DNA from: DAHVFY01 sp040388665
GTDB lineage: Bacteria; Chlamydiota; Chlamydiia; Chlamydiales; Rhabdochlamydiaceae
Reading direction: 5' to 3'
Assembly (NCBI GenBank): GCA_040388665.1
Contig: JAZKBL010000012.1
Coordinates: 1-64,000 of the forward strand
DNA: 64,000 bases
Shown piece after piece: positions 53,101-61,031 of this stretch. The position numbers and the translations under genes were made by a program. The notes beneath the pieces are model-generated. The model ran no database searches and was not told the DNA's origin. It was given only the letters and a program-made list of their open reading frames with translations. Numbering within the stretch: position 1 is the stretch's first letter; the number at the start of each line of letters is the position of its first letter.

Positions 53101-54342
53101 ATGCAATCTCGTATTCCCTTTACTCATCTTTGGAGTGCCTGCTTAGGCAATCTTTTTGAACATTATGACACAGCGCTCTACGGATTTTTATCCCCTTTTT
53201 TGGCGCCGCTATTTTTTCCAAATAAAGATCCGATCACAGCTCTCATTTTAACTTATGCGATCATCCCTTTAGGGATGCTAGCGCGTCCTTTTGGAGCACT
53301 TGTATTTGGAAAAATCGGCGACATTTATGGACGGCAACACGCACTTTTTCTTTCTCTTTCAGGGATGGCATTGATCTCTTTAGGCATTGCCATCTGTCCA
53401 ACCTATGCGCAAGCGGGAATTTTAGCCCCACTTCTTCTTTGTTTAAGCAAAATCTTACAAAATTTTCTTGCGGCAGGAGAAATTATGGGGGGAGCTATTT
53501 TTCTTCTCGAGAATTCTCCAAAAAAAAAGCACGACCTACTCAGCAGCTTGTATAATGCTTCAACAATAGGAGGCATCCTCTTAGCTTCTGCAGCCGTTTT
53601 TTGCTTAAGCTATTTCCATAAGGTTGAAGAAGGATGGCGGCTTCTTTATCTTTTTGGCAGCATTACAGCGCTCTTTGGTTGCTTTGTGCGCAAAAAACTT
53701 CCTCAAGACACAACGATTAGAGAACCCTCTTTTCTTCTGACAAATATAGCACAAACTCTGTGGCGCATGCGCGCTCCGTTATGCATGATCGCGTTAACAT
53801 CAGGATTTTCTTATGCTACTTACTCAATGTCTCTCATTTTAATGAACGGTTTTGTTCCGCTTGTTTCCTCCCTTACAAAAGAATCGATGCTCGCCCTTAA
53901 CAGCTTACTTCTCGTGCTTGATTTCGCAACACTTCCTCTTTTTGGATGGCTTGCTTCTAAAATGCAAAGGCAAAAGCTCATGCTCTACTCAAGCTTAATG
54001 GTTGTCATCACAGCTCTCCCCTTAAGTATGTTTTTAAGCGGCGCTCATCTACTGACTGTCATCTTGGTAAGACTCTGTTTTGTCCTTTTCGGTGTCGCCT
54101 TCTTTGCTCCCTTTCACGCATGGGCGCAAGATCTTATCCCTAAAACACACCGTTATCTCATCATCTCTTTTGGATATTCTTTAGGCTCGCAACTTTTGGG
54201 AGGGCCTACAGCTGCCATTTCTTTATGGATTTTTAAGAAAACAGGAATAGTTTCTAGTATCTCTTGGTATTGGGCCATGCTTGGCCTTGCAAGCACTCTT
54301 GTTATCGCTTTTACTACTGCAAAAAAGAGGCAACCAGCATGA
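53101..54342 (+). CDS. MFS transporter under TPP riboswitch (candidate thiamine transporter)
   Basis: 413 residues from the ATG at 53101 (AAGGAG 7 bases upstream; GTG 53095 is less likely). Twelve membrane helices. The start (FTHLWSACLGNLFEHYDTALYGFLSPFLA) and RPFGALVFGKIGDIYGRQHAL are typical of the MHS (ProP-like) branch, which normally carries organic acids, betaine or sugars. The thi-box directly upstream indicates that its substrate is thiamine, TPP or a precursor. It is coupled by ATGA overlap to the mitochondrial-carrier-like gene. Substrate is inferred from regulation. Confidence 0.85.
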   Translation: MQSRIPFTHLWSACLGNLFEHYDTALYGFLSPFLAPLFFPNKDPITALILTYAIIPLGMLARPFGALVFGKIGDIYGRQHALFLSLSGMALISLGIAICPTYAQAGILAPLLLCLSKILQNFLAAGEIMGGAIFLLENSPKKKHDLLSSLYNASTIGGILLASAAVFCLSYFHKVEEGWRLLYLFGSITALFGCFVRKKLPQDTTIREPSFLLTNIAQTLWRMRAPLCMIALTSGFSYATYSMSLILMNGFVPLVSSLTKESMLALNSLLLVLDFATLPLFGWLASKMQRQKLMLYSSLMVVITALPLSMFLSGAHLLTVILVRLCFVLFGVAFFAPFHAWAQDLIPKTHRYLIISFGYSLGSQLLGGPTAAISLWIFKKTGIVSSISWYWAMLGLASTLVIAFTTAKKRQPA

Positions 54343-55190
54343 GTTCTTGGAAAAATTATTTAGAAACTAGCATGCTTGGAGTTGTCCGTGGCGCTAGCGT
54401 TCAGTTTTTGATTCATCCCCTGCAAACTGTAAAAACGAGATTGCAAACAAGTGCACTAGATGTGAGCTCTCAGACTGTCGTAAAGGAAATCTGGAAGCAG
54501 AAAAGACTTACCGGTTTTTATAGCGGCCTTACACCAAAACTCATGGATACAAGCATCAAGCAATTTTGGTGCTGGCCCATTATCGATAAAGCCCCGCAAA
54601 TTTTAGAAAAACATGGAGTACCGCAATTTCCTCAAATGGCCATTACAGGCCTTTTTATCGCAACCGTCGATGCCACCCTCTCAACGCCTTTTGAATCAGC
54701 TAAAATTCGCTCCATGCTATCTGAACAAAAAAATAAAGCTTTCTCTTCATTTTTTAATGAAGGCTGGAAAAGCTTTTCTACCAACTGGAGTCGCCTTTCC
54801 ACGCAATGGAGCTCTTTTCTCATCGCACAAAAATATTTTCGCAATCAATACAAAGAAATATCAAATGATGAGCCCCTGACATTCCCTCAACTAGCATTTG
54901 CCGGCACCAAAACAGCTCTTGTTGTAAGTGTTGTAGCCGCACCTTTTGATACGGCAAATACTCTCAAGCAGATTTCGAAGTCTTTTTTTTCAAAAAACAA
55001 TCCCCATCTGATACGCACAATGTACAGGGGACTCCCCTTCAGTGCGGCAAGTCTTACTATTCACAACATCGCATCCCTCATCCTGATCGAAAAGCTGGAA
55101 ACCAGGTCGCTTAAGCGGCTGAGTCCTTGTGAAAATGCCCCATTTCCTAAAACATTAGCAGAGGTAATCACAGGATCAAAAAGAATATAG
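54339..55190 (+). CDS. mitochondrial carrier family (SLC25)-like protein
   Basis: 283 residues; the ATG overlaps the MFS stop codon. Three repeats of 85-90 residues each carry the carrier signature: HPLQTVKTR (Pro27, Lys32, Arg34), TPFESAKIR (Pro117, Glu119, Lys122) and APFDTANTL (Pro202, Asp204, Asn207 in place of Lys/Arg). The second part of the motif is seen as GFYSGLTPKLMD (59-70), EGWKSFSTNW (141-150) and MYRGLPFSAAS (228-238). Six membrane helices are expected. This family is almost confined to eukaryotes; LncP of Legionella is a known bacterial case. The TPP riboswitch suggests TPP transport (compare SLC25A19/Tpc1). The end overlaps the convergent symporter gene by 130 bases. Confidence 0.82.
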   Translation: MSSWKNYLETSMLGVVRGASVQFLIHPLQTVKTRLQTSALDVSSQTVVKEIWKQKRLTGFYSGLTPKLMDTSIKQFWCWPIIDKAPQILEKHGVPQFPQMAITGLFIATVDATLSTPFESAKIRSMLSEQKNKAFSSFFNEGWKSFSTNWSRLSTQWSSFLIAQKYFRNQYKEISNDEPLTFPQLAFAGTKTALVVSVVAAPFDTANTLKQISKSFFSKNNPHLIRTMYRGLPFSAASLTIHNIASLILIEKLETRSLKRLSPCENAPFPKTLAEVITGSKRI

Positions 55191-56239
55191 AGCGCTGTGA
55201 TAAGAGATGCCATCTCTGCATTAAAACCCAAACAACTCTCAAGAAATGGAAGCATAACAATAATGCCTCCGCCCGGGATTGCCGCTACAGAAAATTTTGC
55301 CATGACAAAATAAACAGCAAAAACTAAATAAGTATAAAAACCGGGTTCTGCAACTCCAAAACTTTTCATAACAGCAAAGGCAAAAATGGGAATTGCAAAA
55401 CAATCACCAATCAAATGAATATTGACCGTTGTCGGAATGCTCAGCCTTGCAAAGTTTGGGTCCTTCATATTCTTCTCAGCACCAACAATTGTAAGAGGCA
55501 TTGCGGCAGCACTTGACATACTGCTAAATCCCGCAATTCCAGCTGGGAGCATATTCTTAACACTTCTTAAAAATCCTGCAATCTTAAACCGATTTGCGCT
55601 CAAATAAAGAAAAAGGATGTATCCAAACTGAGCTGCAGCAACAATTGCAAAAATCAAAGCATAATCGCTCATAATGCTTACAATCACTCGATCGTGAACC
55701 AACTTCACAAGAAATCCAATGAGGAAAACAGGTATTATTGAAACAAATATACGTAAAAGAAAAGCAACCCACCTTTCAAAACACAAAGATATTTTTTCTC
55801 TTAAATGAGTTTTAAAAAAAGAAAAGACAATCCCCAAAATGATCCCTGCAAAAATAGCCACATCATTGCCAATGACAGAGGGTAAACTAAAATCCCATAA
55901 AGGAGAAAGACCTTCTCCCTCTAAAAGTGGCGCTACAATTGATAAATTCAGCTGATAGACCAAAGAGCCCACCTGATAACTGATCATCGTTGAAAGAAAA
56001 TTAGAGCCGATCACAGCTGCAAAAATCAAAAAAAGGAGCTTTGTTGCCCTTCCTGCAAATTGAACGATCGTTTTAAAAAGAAGCATGAAAATGACCGCCG
56101 GCAGTAAAAAAACAACAAAGGATTTAGTTGTAAGACTTAGAGCGTAAACAAAGGATTTTGCGTAGACGGGAATGACCCCATCAAGAAGAACCACTGAAAA
56201 AATGGCCCCTAAAAGAATAAATGGCATGTAACAAAACAT
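55061..56239 (-). CDS. dicarboxylate/amino acid:cation symporter (DAACS family)
   Basis: 392 residues with AAGGGG before the ATG. About eight membrane helices plus re-entrant loops. Family signatures are the Ser-rich AGFSSMSSAAAMPLT (first hairpin), PTTVNIHLIGDCF (TM7 region) and IPGGGIIVMLP (second hairpin). It takes up glutamate, aspartate or C4-dicarboxylates with Na+ or H+. This fits an intracellular bacterium that runs a TCA cycle on host substrates; gltA and mdh are in the same window. Confidence 0.9.
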   Translation of the reverse strand: MFCYMPFILLGAIFSVVLLDGVIPVYAKSFVYALSLTTKSFVVFLLPAVIFMLLFKTIVQFAGRATKLLFLIFAAVIGSNFLSTMISYQVGSLVYQLNLSIVAPLLEGEGLSPLWDFSLPSVIGNDVAIFAGIILGIVFSFFKTHLREKISLCFERWVAFLLRIFVSIIPVFLIGFLVKLVHDRVIVSIMSDYALIFAIVAAAQFGYILFLYLSANRFKIAGFLRSVKNMLPAGIAGFSSMSSAAAMPLTIVGAEKNMKDPNFARLSIPTTVNIHLIGDCFAIPIFAFAVMKSFGVAEPGFYTYLVFAVYFVMAKFSVAAIPGGGIIVMLPFLESCLGFNAEMASLITALYILFDPVITSANVLGNGAFSQGLSRLSDLVSSFSIRMRDAML

Positions 56240-56302
56240 AACGTTCCCCTTAAGGATTTGTAATTTATAAAGTATTTTTTTGAAAAAAAAGAGAGGATAT
56301 TT

Positions 56303-56318
56303 ACCGGCGGAGGCCGGT
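56303..56318. other. GC-rich hairpin in the divergent gap
   Basis: ACCGGC-GGAG-GCCGGT forms a perfect 6-base stem in the gap between the divergent symporter and ABC-F genes (56240-56416). No T run follows, so a terminator is unlikely. The rest of the gap shows only A/T-rich promoter-like sequence. Confidence 0.4.
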
Positions 56319-56416
56319 TGTTGATGTGGTAGCTAAAAAACCTGAAAAGACTTTATTATGCTTCATAACTACTATTGTATTTGATTAGAAAGTTCCTGTC
56401 CATATAAGATCACCGC

Positions 56417-58204
56417 ATGACCCTTTTTATTCACTGCCAAGAGCTTACTAAATCTTTTGGAACAAGAAGACTTTTTAGTGATCTATCGATGAGCGTTTTT
56501 TCAGGAGATAGGATCGGCCTGATTGGACCTAATGGAACGGGGAAATCCACTCTACTAAAAATTCTTGCTGGAATCGAACGCGCAGATTCCGGAGAAGTCT
56601 CTATGAAACGGGATCTAAAAGTAGGTTATGTCCCCCAAACATGTGATTTTCCGAGCCTTCTACCTGAAGAAATTTTACATCAAGTTCTCGAAAAAGACGC
56701 AAGCCTACAAAGCTACGAAAAAGAGACCCTTGTGCAAACCTGGCTCAGTAAGCTTGGGTTTCGCAATAATACAACGACGGCTAACCTTCTGTCTGGCGGA
56801 TGGAAAAAAAGGCTGGCTCTTGCAAAAGAACTCATCACTTTCCCTGACCTCTTACTTCTTGATGAACCAACAAACCATTTAGATCTTGAAGGCATTCTTT
56901 TTCTTGAAAAATTTTTAGCTAAAGAAGCTGCAACCTATCTTCTTGTAAGCCATGATCGCTATTTTCTTCAAAATGCAACAAACAAGATCATTGAAATCGA
57001 TTTTTCTTATCCAAAAGGAATTTTTGCCATCGATGGGACTTATGGGCATTTTTTAGAAAAAAAAGAGGAATTTTTAAAAGGACAACTTGAGAGACAACGC
57101 TCGCTTGCTTCAAAAGCAAGAAAAGAAACAGAGTGGCTACGCGCATCACCTAAAGCGCGCACCTCAAAATCAAAAGCCCGTATCGAAGATGCGCACGAGC
57201 TTCTTGAGGAGCTCTCGCAAGTAAAACACAGGAATAAGGAAAGAAAAGCAGACATCGACTTTACAGCCTCTGAAAGGGAGACAAGAAAGCTTCTTGTTGC
57301 AAAAAATTTAAGCAAACATGCTAACGAACGCCCCCTTTTCCGCCAGCTTGATTTTACCCTCTCTCCAGGAACGCGTATTGGCCTTATGGGGCCAAACGGC
57401 TCTGGGAAAACGACTCTTCTTCGTATCCTCGCAAATGAGATTGAGCCCGATGTTGGAACAATTAAACGAGCAGATGGCCTTAAGACCGTCTACTTCGATC
57501 AACATAGAACTCAGCTCCCCGACACGATCACATTACGTACAGCTCTTTCACCCAATGGAGACTTTGTAGTTTACCAAGGGCAGTCAATCCACGTGAACGG
57601 CTGGTGCAAAAGATTCCTCTTTTCCCCTGATATTCTTGACATGCCTCTTGGAAAACTCTCAGGCGGAGAGCGCGCACGCATTGCAATCGCACATCTAATG
57701 CTAGAACCTGCTGATCTCCTGCTTCTTGATGAACCAACAAACGACCTCGATATTCCGACCCTAGAAATACTAGAAGAAAGCCTTCTCGAATTTCCAGGAG
57801 CTGTTGTTCTCATCACTCATGATCGCTGTATGTTAGATAGAATTTGTAATCTCTTCTTTGCGCTTGGCAATCCTGAATGTACAGATCTCTATGCCGACTA
57901 TGTCCAGTGGGAAATGGCTACAAAAAATGCATCTCTACCAACTAAAACCAAAGAAAAAAGCACTAAAGCCAATACCTCTAATAAGCCAAAGCTCAGCTAT
58001 ATAGAGAAAAAAGAGTACGAAGAGATAGAAAAGAAAATTGGAAAACTAGAAGAAGAAATCCGTATCCTCAACCACAAGCTTTCCATGCCAGATGTAACAG
58101 AAAATCCAGGGCAACTACAAGAAGCATGTACCGCAATTGCTCTTAAAGAAGCGCAGATCGAGCAACTCTATCTACGCTTTCTTGAACTTGATCAAAAAAC
58201 TTAA
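56417..58204 (+). CDS. ABC-F family ATPase, Uup-like
   Basis: 595 residues with two ABC cassettes and no membrane part. Walker A: GPNGTGKST (first, about 36) and GPNGSGKTT (second, about 330). ABC signatures are LSGGWKKRLALAKEL and LSGGERARIAIAHL; Walker B is LLLLDEPTNHLDLEG and LLLLDEPTNDLDIPT. The linker (RKETEWLRASPKARTSKSKAR) and the C-terminal coiled coil (about 525-595, KKEYEEIEKKIGKLEEEI) mark the Uup subgroup. ABC-F proteins act on ribosomes; Uup is linked to DNA/branch intermediates and translation. The stop shares TTAA with the convergent gene. Confidence 0.93.
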   Translation: MTLFIHCQELTKSFGTRRLFSDLSMSVFSGDRIGLIGPNGTGKSTLLKILAGIERADSGEVSMKRDLKVGYVPQTCDFPSLLPEEILHQVLEKDASLQSYEKETLVQTWLSKLGFRNNTTTANLLSGGWKKRLALAKELITFPDLLLLDEPTNHLDLEGILFLEKFLAKEAATYLLVSHDRYFLQNATNKIIEIDFSYPKGIFAIDGTYGHFLEKKEEFLKGQLERQRSLASKARKETEWLRASPKARTSKSKARIEDAHELLEELSQVKHRNKERKADIDFTASERETRKLLVAKNLSKHANERPLFRQLDFTLSPGTRIGLMGPNGSGKTTLLRILANEIEPDVGTIKRADGLKTVYFDQHRTQLPDTITLRTALSPNGDFVVYQGQSIHVNGWCKRFLFSPDILDMPLGKLSGGERARIAIAHLMLEPADLLLLDEPTNDLDIPTLEILEESLLEFPGAVVLITHDRCMLDRICNLFFALGNPECTDLYADYVQWEMATKNASLPTKTKEKSTKANTSNKPKLSYIEKKEYEEIEKKIGKLEEEIRILNHKLSMPDVTENPGQLQEACTAIALKEAQIEQLYLRFLELDQKT

Positions 58205-59256
58205 TAATAGTAGTTAAAAGCAGCAGAACCGCTTGCAAAACGTACAGAGTTACGTCCGCCAACGCTCACGATACCGCCAATAATCAATCCAAGGTTCGCA
58301 TTCCAGTTATATTCAAGAGCCGGCGCTAAACTAAATCTAGCCGAAGAAGGACCGCCCACTACCGCATCAACATTGTTGCCGAGTCCAAGAGGGTCGATCG
58401 GTTGACCGCCAACCTGAGCTGGAGTAGAACCTCCACGAGTGGTGGATCCAGGAGAGCCTTTAAACCGTGTCTTAGTAGCCGTCGTGCATGCAGCATCAAG
58501 AGCTAAAACCCATCTTTGCGTCATCGAATATTCTAAGCCAAGAAGAAAACCAAGCACATTTCCTGGATATACCTTTCCAGCTGTTCCATATCCTCCCCCA
58601 TATGTATTAAAACCACGCACATGAACAGGTGCCGGATAGGTGTAAGAAATGCTAAATCGAGTGTTCAAGTAGTGAACGCCGCTAAAAAAGTTAAAAAGCT
58701 TACCTATAACAAACCCCATGGAAGTTGCAAAAGAGCCGGAGCCCCCAATATCGGTTTTATGCTTATTTGGACTAAGACGTTGATATTCACCAACAGGAAA
58801 AGACTCTTTAACAGTAAAACGCAAGGATGGATGCCAATTCCAGCCATGCCGATCTTTTAAAATTTGAAAATCAAATTGCACGGGAAGATCTGTAAAACGT
58901 GTCGACTGCGCCCCCTGCGACCAAGTATGAATCACTTGGGGGGTCACCGCTATATCCATCCATTGCGTAAGCCCAAACTGAATTGGCACTTGAAAACGAA
59001 GCTGAGTAAGTGTTGGCGTGTCAACTGTGTGCCAATTACCATCATATTGTGAAGTGGTTGATCCATAATAAACATACGGCTCAATGTTGTAATGGCCAAT
59101 AGTCACCACATTAGGAGAGGGTGTTAAAAGAGGCCCTGTAAACCAAGGAGAGGAAGGTTTAGGATTTCCTAAAGACATTTTAGAAGAGCTGTGAGTTTCT
59201 GTTCCTAAGCAAATAGAACTCATCGTAAGTAGCGAAAGAGCCATTAATTGTTTCAT
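58201..59256 (-). CDS. outer membrane beta-barrel protein
   Basis: 351 residues from the ATG at 59256 (AAGGGAAAAG 3-10 bases upstream), which starts a signal peptide (about 1-20). Amphipathic strands run through the whole protein, e.g. TIGHYNIEPYVYYG, LRFQVPIQFGLTQWMDIAVTP, LRFTVKESFPVGEYQ and FLLGLEYSMTQRWVLALDA. The C-terminus FNYYY is an aromatic outer membrane signal. A Gly/Ser/Thr-rich loop (KGSPGSTTRGGSTPAQVGG) is probably surface exposed. It resembles generic transporter-type barrels, not the MOMP-like porin at 34522. Substrate unknown. Confidence 0.72.
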   Translation of the reverse strand: MKQLMALSLLTMSSICLGTETHSSSKMSLGNPKPSSPWFTGPLLTPSPNVVTIGHYNIEPYVYYGSTTSQYDGNWHTVDTPTLTQLRFQVPIQFGLTQWMDIAVTPQVIHTWSQGAQSTRFTDLPVQFDFQILKDRHGWNWHPSLRFTVKESFPVGEYQRLSPNKHKTDIGGSGSFATSMGFVIGKLFNFFSGVHYLNTRFSISYTYPAPVHVRGFNTYGGGYGTAGKVYPGNVLGFLLGLEYSMTQRWVLALDAACTTATKTRFKGSPGSTTRGGSTPAQVGGQPIDPLGLGNNVDAVVGGPSSARFSLAPALEYNWNANLGLIIGGIVSVGGRNSVRFASGSAAFNYYY

Positions 59257-59392
59257 ATCTTTTCCCTTAATCTGCATGTTACATGCAAATTTTAAAATAG
59301 CACCCCAGCCTCTTTAACAACAAGCATTTATTTATGCCCCTAAAACCATCTGTAAGGCATACTATCCTTTTTTAAAACTTAGGAGCTCTAAT

Positions 59393-59743
59393 ATGTCAAC
59401 GACGCGCACACTCGGAACCGCAGAAACGATCACGCTACCTGAAGGGATGTCTGAAATCAATGCCGTATACGCTCTTTTAAACCCCTGGATATCTTCTAAA
59501 CGCACTGGTTCGTGCGAAAAAATAGAACACGCGCTTAGAAACAGAAACTTTTTTATTCTGATTGATAAAAAGCCAATTGCCGGTTTTTTTTCAAACCGCA
59601 CACTCACACTTTACAACTACAATGCATTCCTCAAACCCGGTATTGCACAATGCTTAATTGACAGATACAACAAGACAAAACCAGACGCCCGCTTTGACAA
59701 AAACGACCAAGGACGCTTCATACAACTTCCCTCTAGCTTGTAA
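59393..59743 (+). CDS. small protein of unknown function
   Basis: 116 residues with AGGAG 7 bases before the ATG. No signal or membrane segment. A predicted mixed alpha/beta fold (EINAVYALLNPWI, NFFILIDKKPIAGFF) resembles a protein-kinase-interacting or SH2-like surface in length only, and no family is recognised. The segment IEHALRNRNFFILIDKKPIAGFFSNRTLTLYNYNAF has the alternating pattern of a domain core. It is convergent with an MFS gene, with a degenerate palindromic repeat between. Confidence 0.55.
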   Translation: MSTTRTLGTAETITLPEGMSEINAVYALLNPWISSKRTGSCEKIEHALRNRNFFILIDKKPIAGFFSNRTLTLYNYNAFLKPGIAQCLIDRYNKTKPDARFDKNDQGRFIQLPSSL

Positions 59744-59752
59744 CAGCGCAAA

Positions 59753-59778
59753 GATCACAGATTAAAGTCTCGCGCTAC
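59753..59778. repeat. degenerate copy of the palindromic repeat
   Basis: GATCACAGATTAAAGTCTCGCGCTAC aligns with the 25-base unit at 4553 (AATCACAGGCTGAAGCCTGTGCTAC), with several changes. Again it lies between convergent genes, and again its CTA supplies the TAG stop of the minus-strand gene (59775-59777). Confidence 0.55.
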
Positions 59779-61031
59779 GAGGCTTCGTGCTTTTCTTCTT
59801 TGATGAAGAAAAGAAGGAAATAGGCGAGAATGAGGACGATCGGAAGGCATGAGAGGGCGACTTGGTAATCCCCTGTTTTATACATACGTATCCCATTTTG
59901 CATCGTTCCATCCCAATTAAAGTCGAGCAAGAAGCCGACAAAGGGCTGTACAAGAGCATCTCCGATAGAAATCATGCAATTGGTAAACGCTGCAGCCGTA
60001 GCTTTTGCACGGATGCTGCTGAGCTCAATAGCTAAAATAAAGTTGAGAAGTTCTGCCGAAGAGAAGAAACCAACGAAAAACAATAACATGTACGCAACAT
60101 AGATGGGAATTGTTGGAAAGTAAATGACGGGAACCAAACAAAGTAAAGTTCCTACAATGCCGATACGAATAGCTGTTTTTCTCTGTCCTAAAAAATCAGA
60201 AAATAAGCCCGTGAGCGGACCGCCAACAAGCCAGCCTGCAAAAACCATCGACATCGCAAAACCTGCAATTTCCTTAGAAACACCATAAGCTGTCTGCACA
60301 AAAGAAAGACCCCAAAGACCTGCAAACGCCGTCGTCGTCATATAAAAGAAAAGAGCTACAATCGCGTTAATCCATGTAGATCTTTTAGAAATCACCTGTT
60401 TTAGCTTTTCTAGAACATGCATTTTCACATGAAATGTCTCTTGCTCAACTTCGACGTTATGTCGATCACCGCGTAAAATTAAATAAACAGCGATACCAAG
60501 AAGCACACCAAAAGCGCCAAATACGCCTATTGAGAGCTTCCATCCATAATCGCGGATCACAACCGTCAAAGGCCCGGTACCGGCAGAAGCGCCGAGCATC
60601 GCTACTGAATTTGCAACTCCAATTAAAAAAGCTCTCTTCTTCAAAGGAAACCAGTGAGATGTCACGTAAACCATAGCAATAAAAGCAAAAGCGGAACTTC
60701 CTCCAATAAGAAGGCGTCCTATGCTAGCAACGGTAAAGCTCTCTGCTGCAGAAAACACAAGCGCACCACCGCCGCAGAGAATACACGCGATACTTAAAAC
60801 CCTTTTTACTCCAAATCGATCCATTAAAAGACCGACAGGCAGTTGCATCGGGGCATAAGCATAAAGGTAAAATGCGCTTAAAAGACCCACAGATGATGCT
60901 GTGATATCAAAGCTTGTCATCAACTCAGGAATCATTACACTGGGAGATACCCTCAGTAAAAATTCGTAAAAGTAAAAGATCGCTGCAAGAGCCCAGATGG
61001 ACCACTTTAAAAGAGAAGAGCTATTTCGCAT
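59775..61031 (-). CDS. MFS transporter
   Basis: 418 residues, 12 membrane helices. The start (SIWALAAIFYFYEFLLRVSPSVMIPELM) and the loop GLLMDRFGVKRVL are typical of a subgroup common in Legionella, Coxiella and chlamydia-related bacteria. The second half contains GGPLTGLFSDFLGQRK. Substrates of this subgroup are mostly unknown. Its ATG (61029-61031) overlaps the ATG of the divergent S9 peptidase by two bases if the latter starts at 61030. Confidence 0.88.
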   Translation of the reverse strand: MRNSSSLLKWSIWALAAIFYFYEFLLRVSPSVMIPELMTSFDITASSVGLLSAFYLYAYAPMQLPVGLLMDRFGVKRVLSIACILCGGGALVFSAAESFTVASIGRLLIGGSSAFAFIAMVYVTSHWFPLKKRAFLIGVANSVAMLGASAGTGPLTVVIRDYGWKLSIGVFGAFGVLLGIAVYLILRGDRHNVEVEQETFHVKMHVLEKLKQVISKRSTWINAIVALFFYMTTTAFAGLWGLSFVQTAYGVSKEIAGFAMSMVFAGWLVGGPLTGLFSDFLGQRKTAIRIGIVGTLLCLVPVIYFPTIPIYVAYMLLFFVGFFSSAELLNFILAIELSSIRAKATAAAFTNCMISIGDALVQPFVGFLLDFNWDGTMQNGIRMYKTGDYQVALSCLPIVLILAYFLLFFIKEEKHEAS

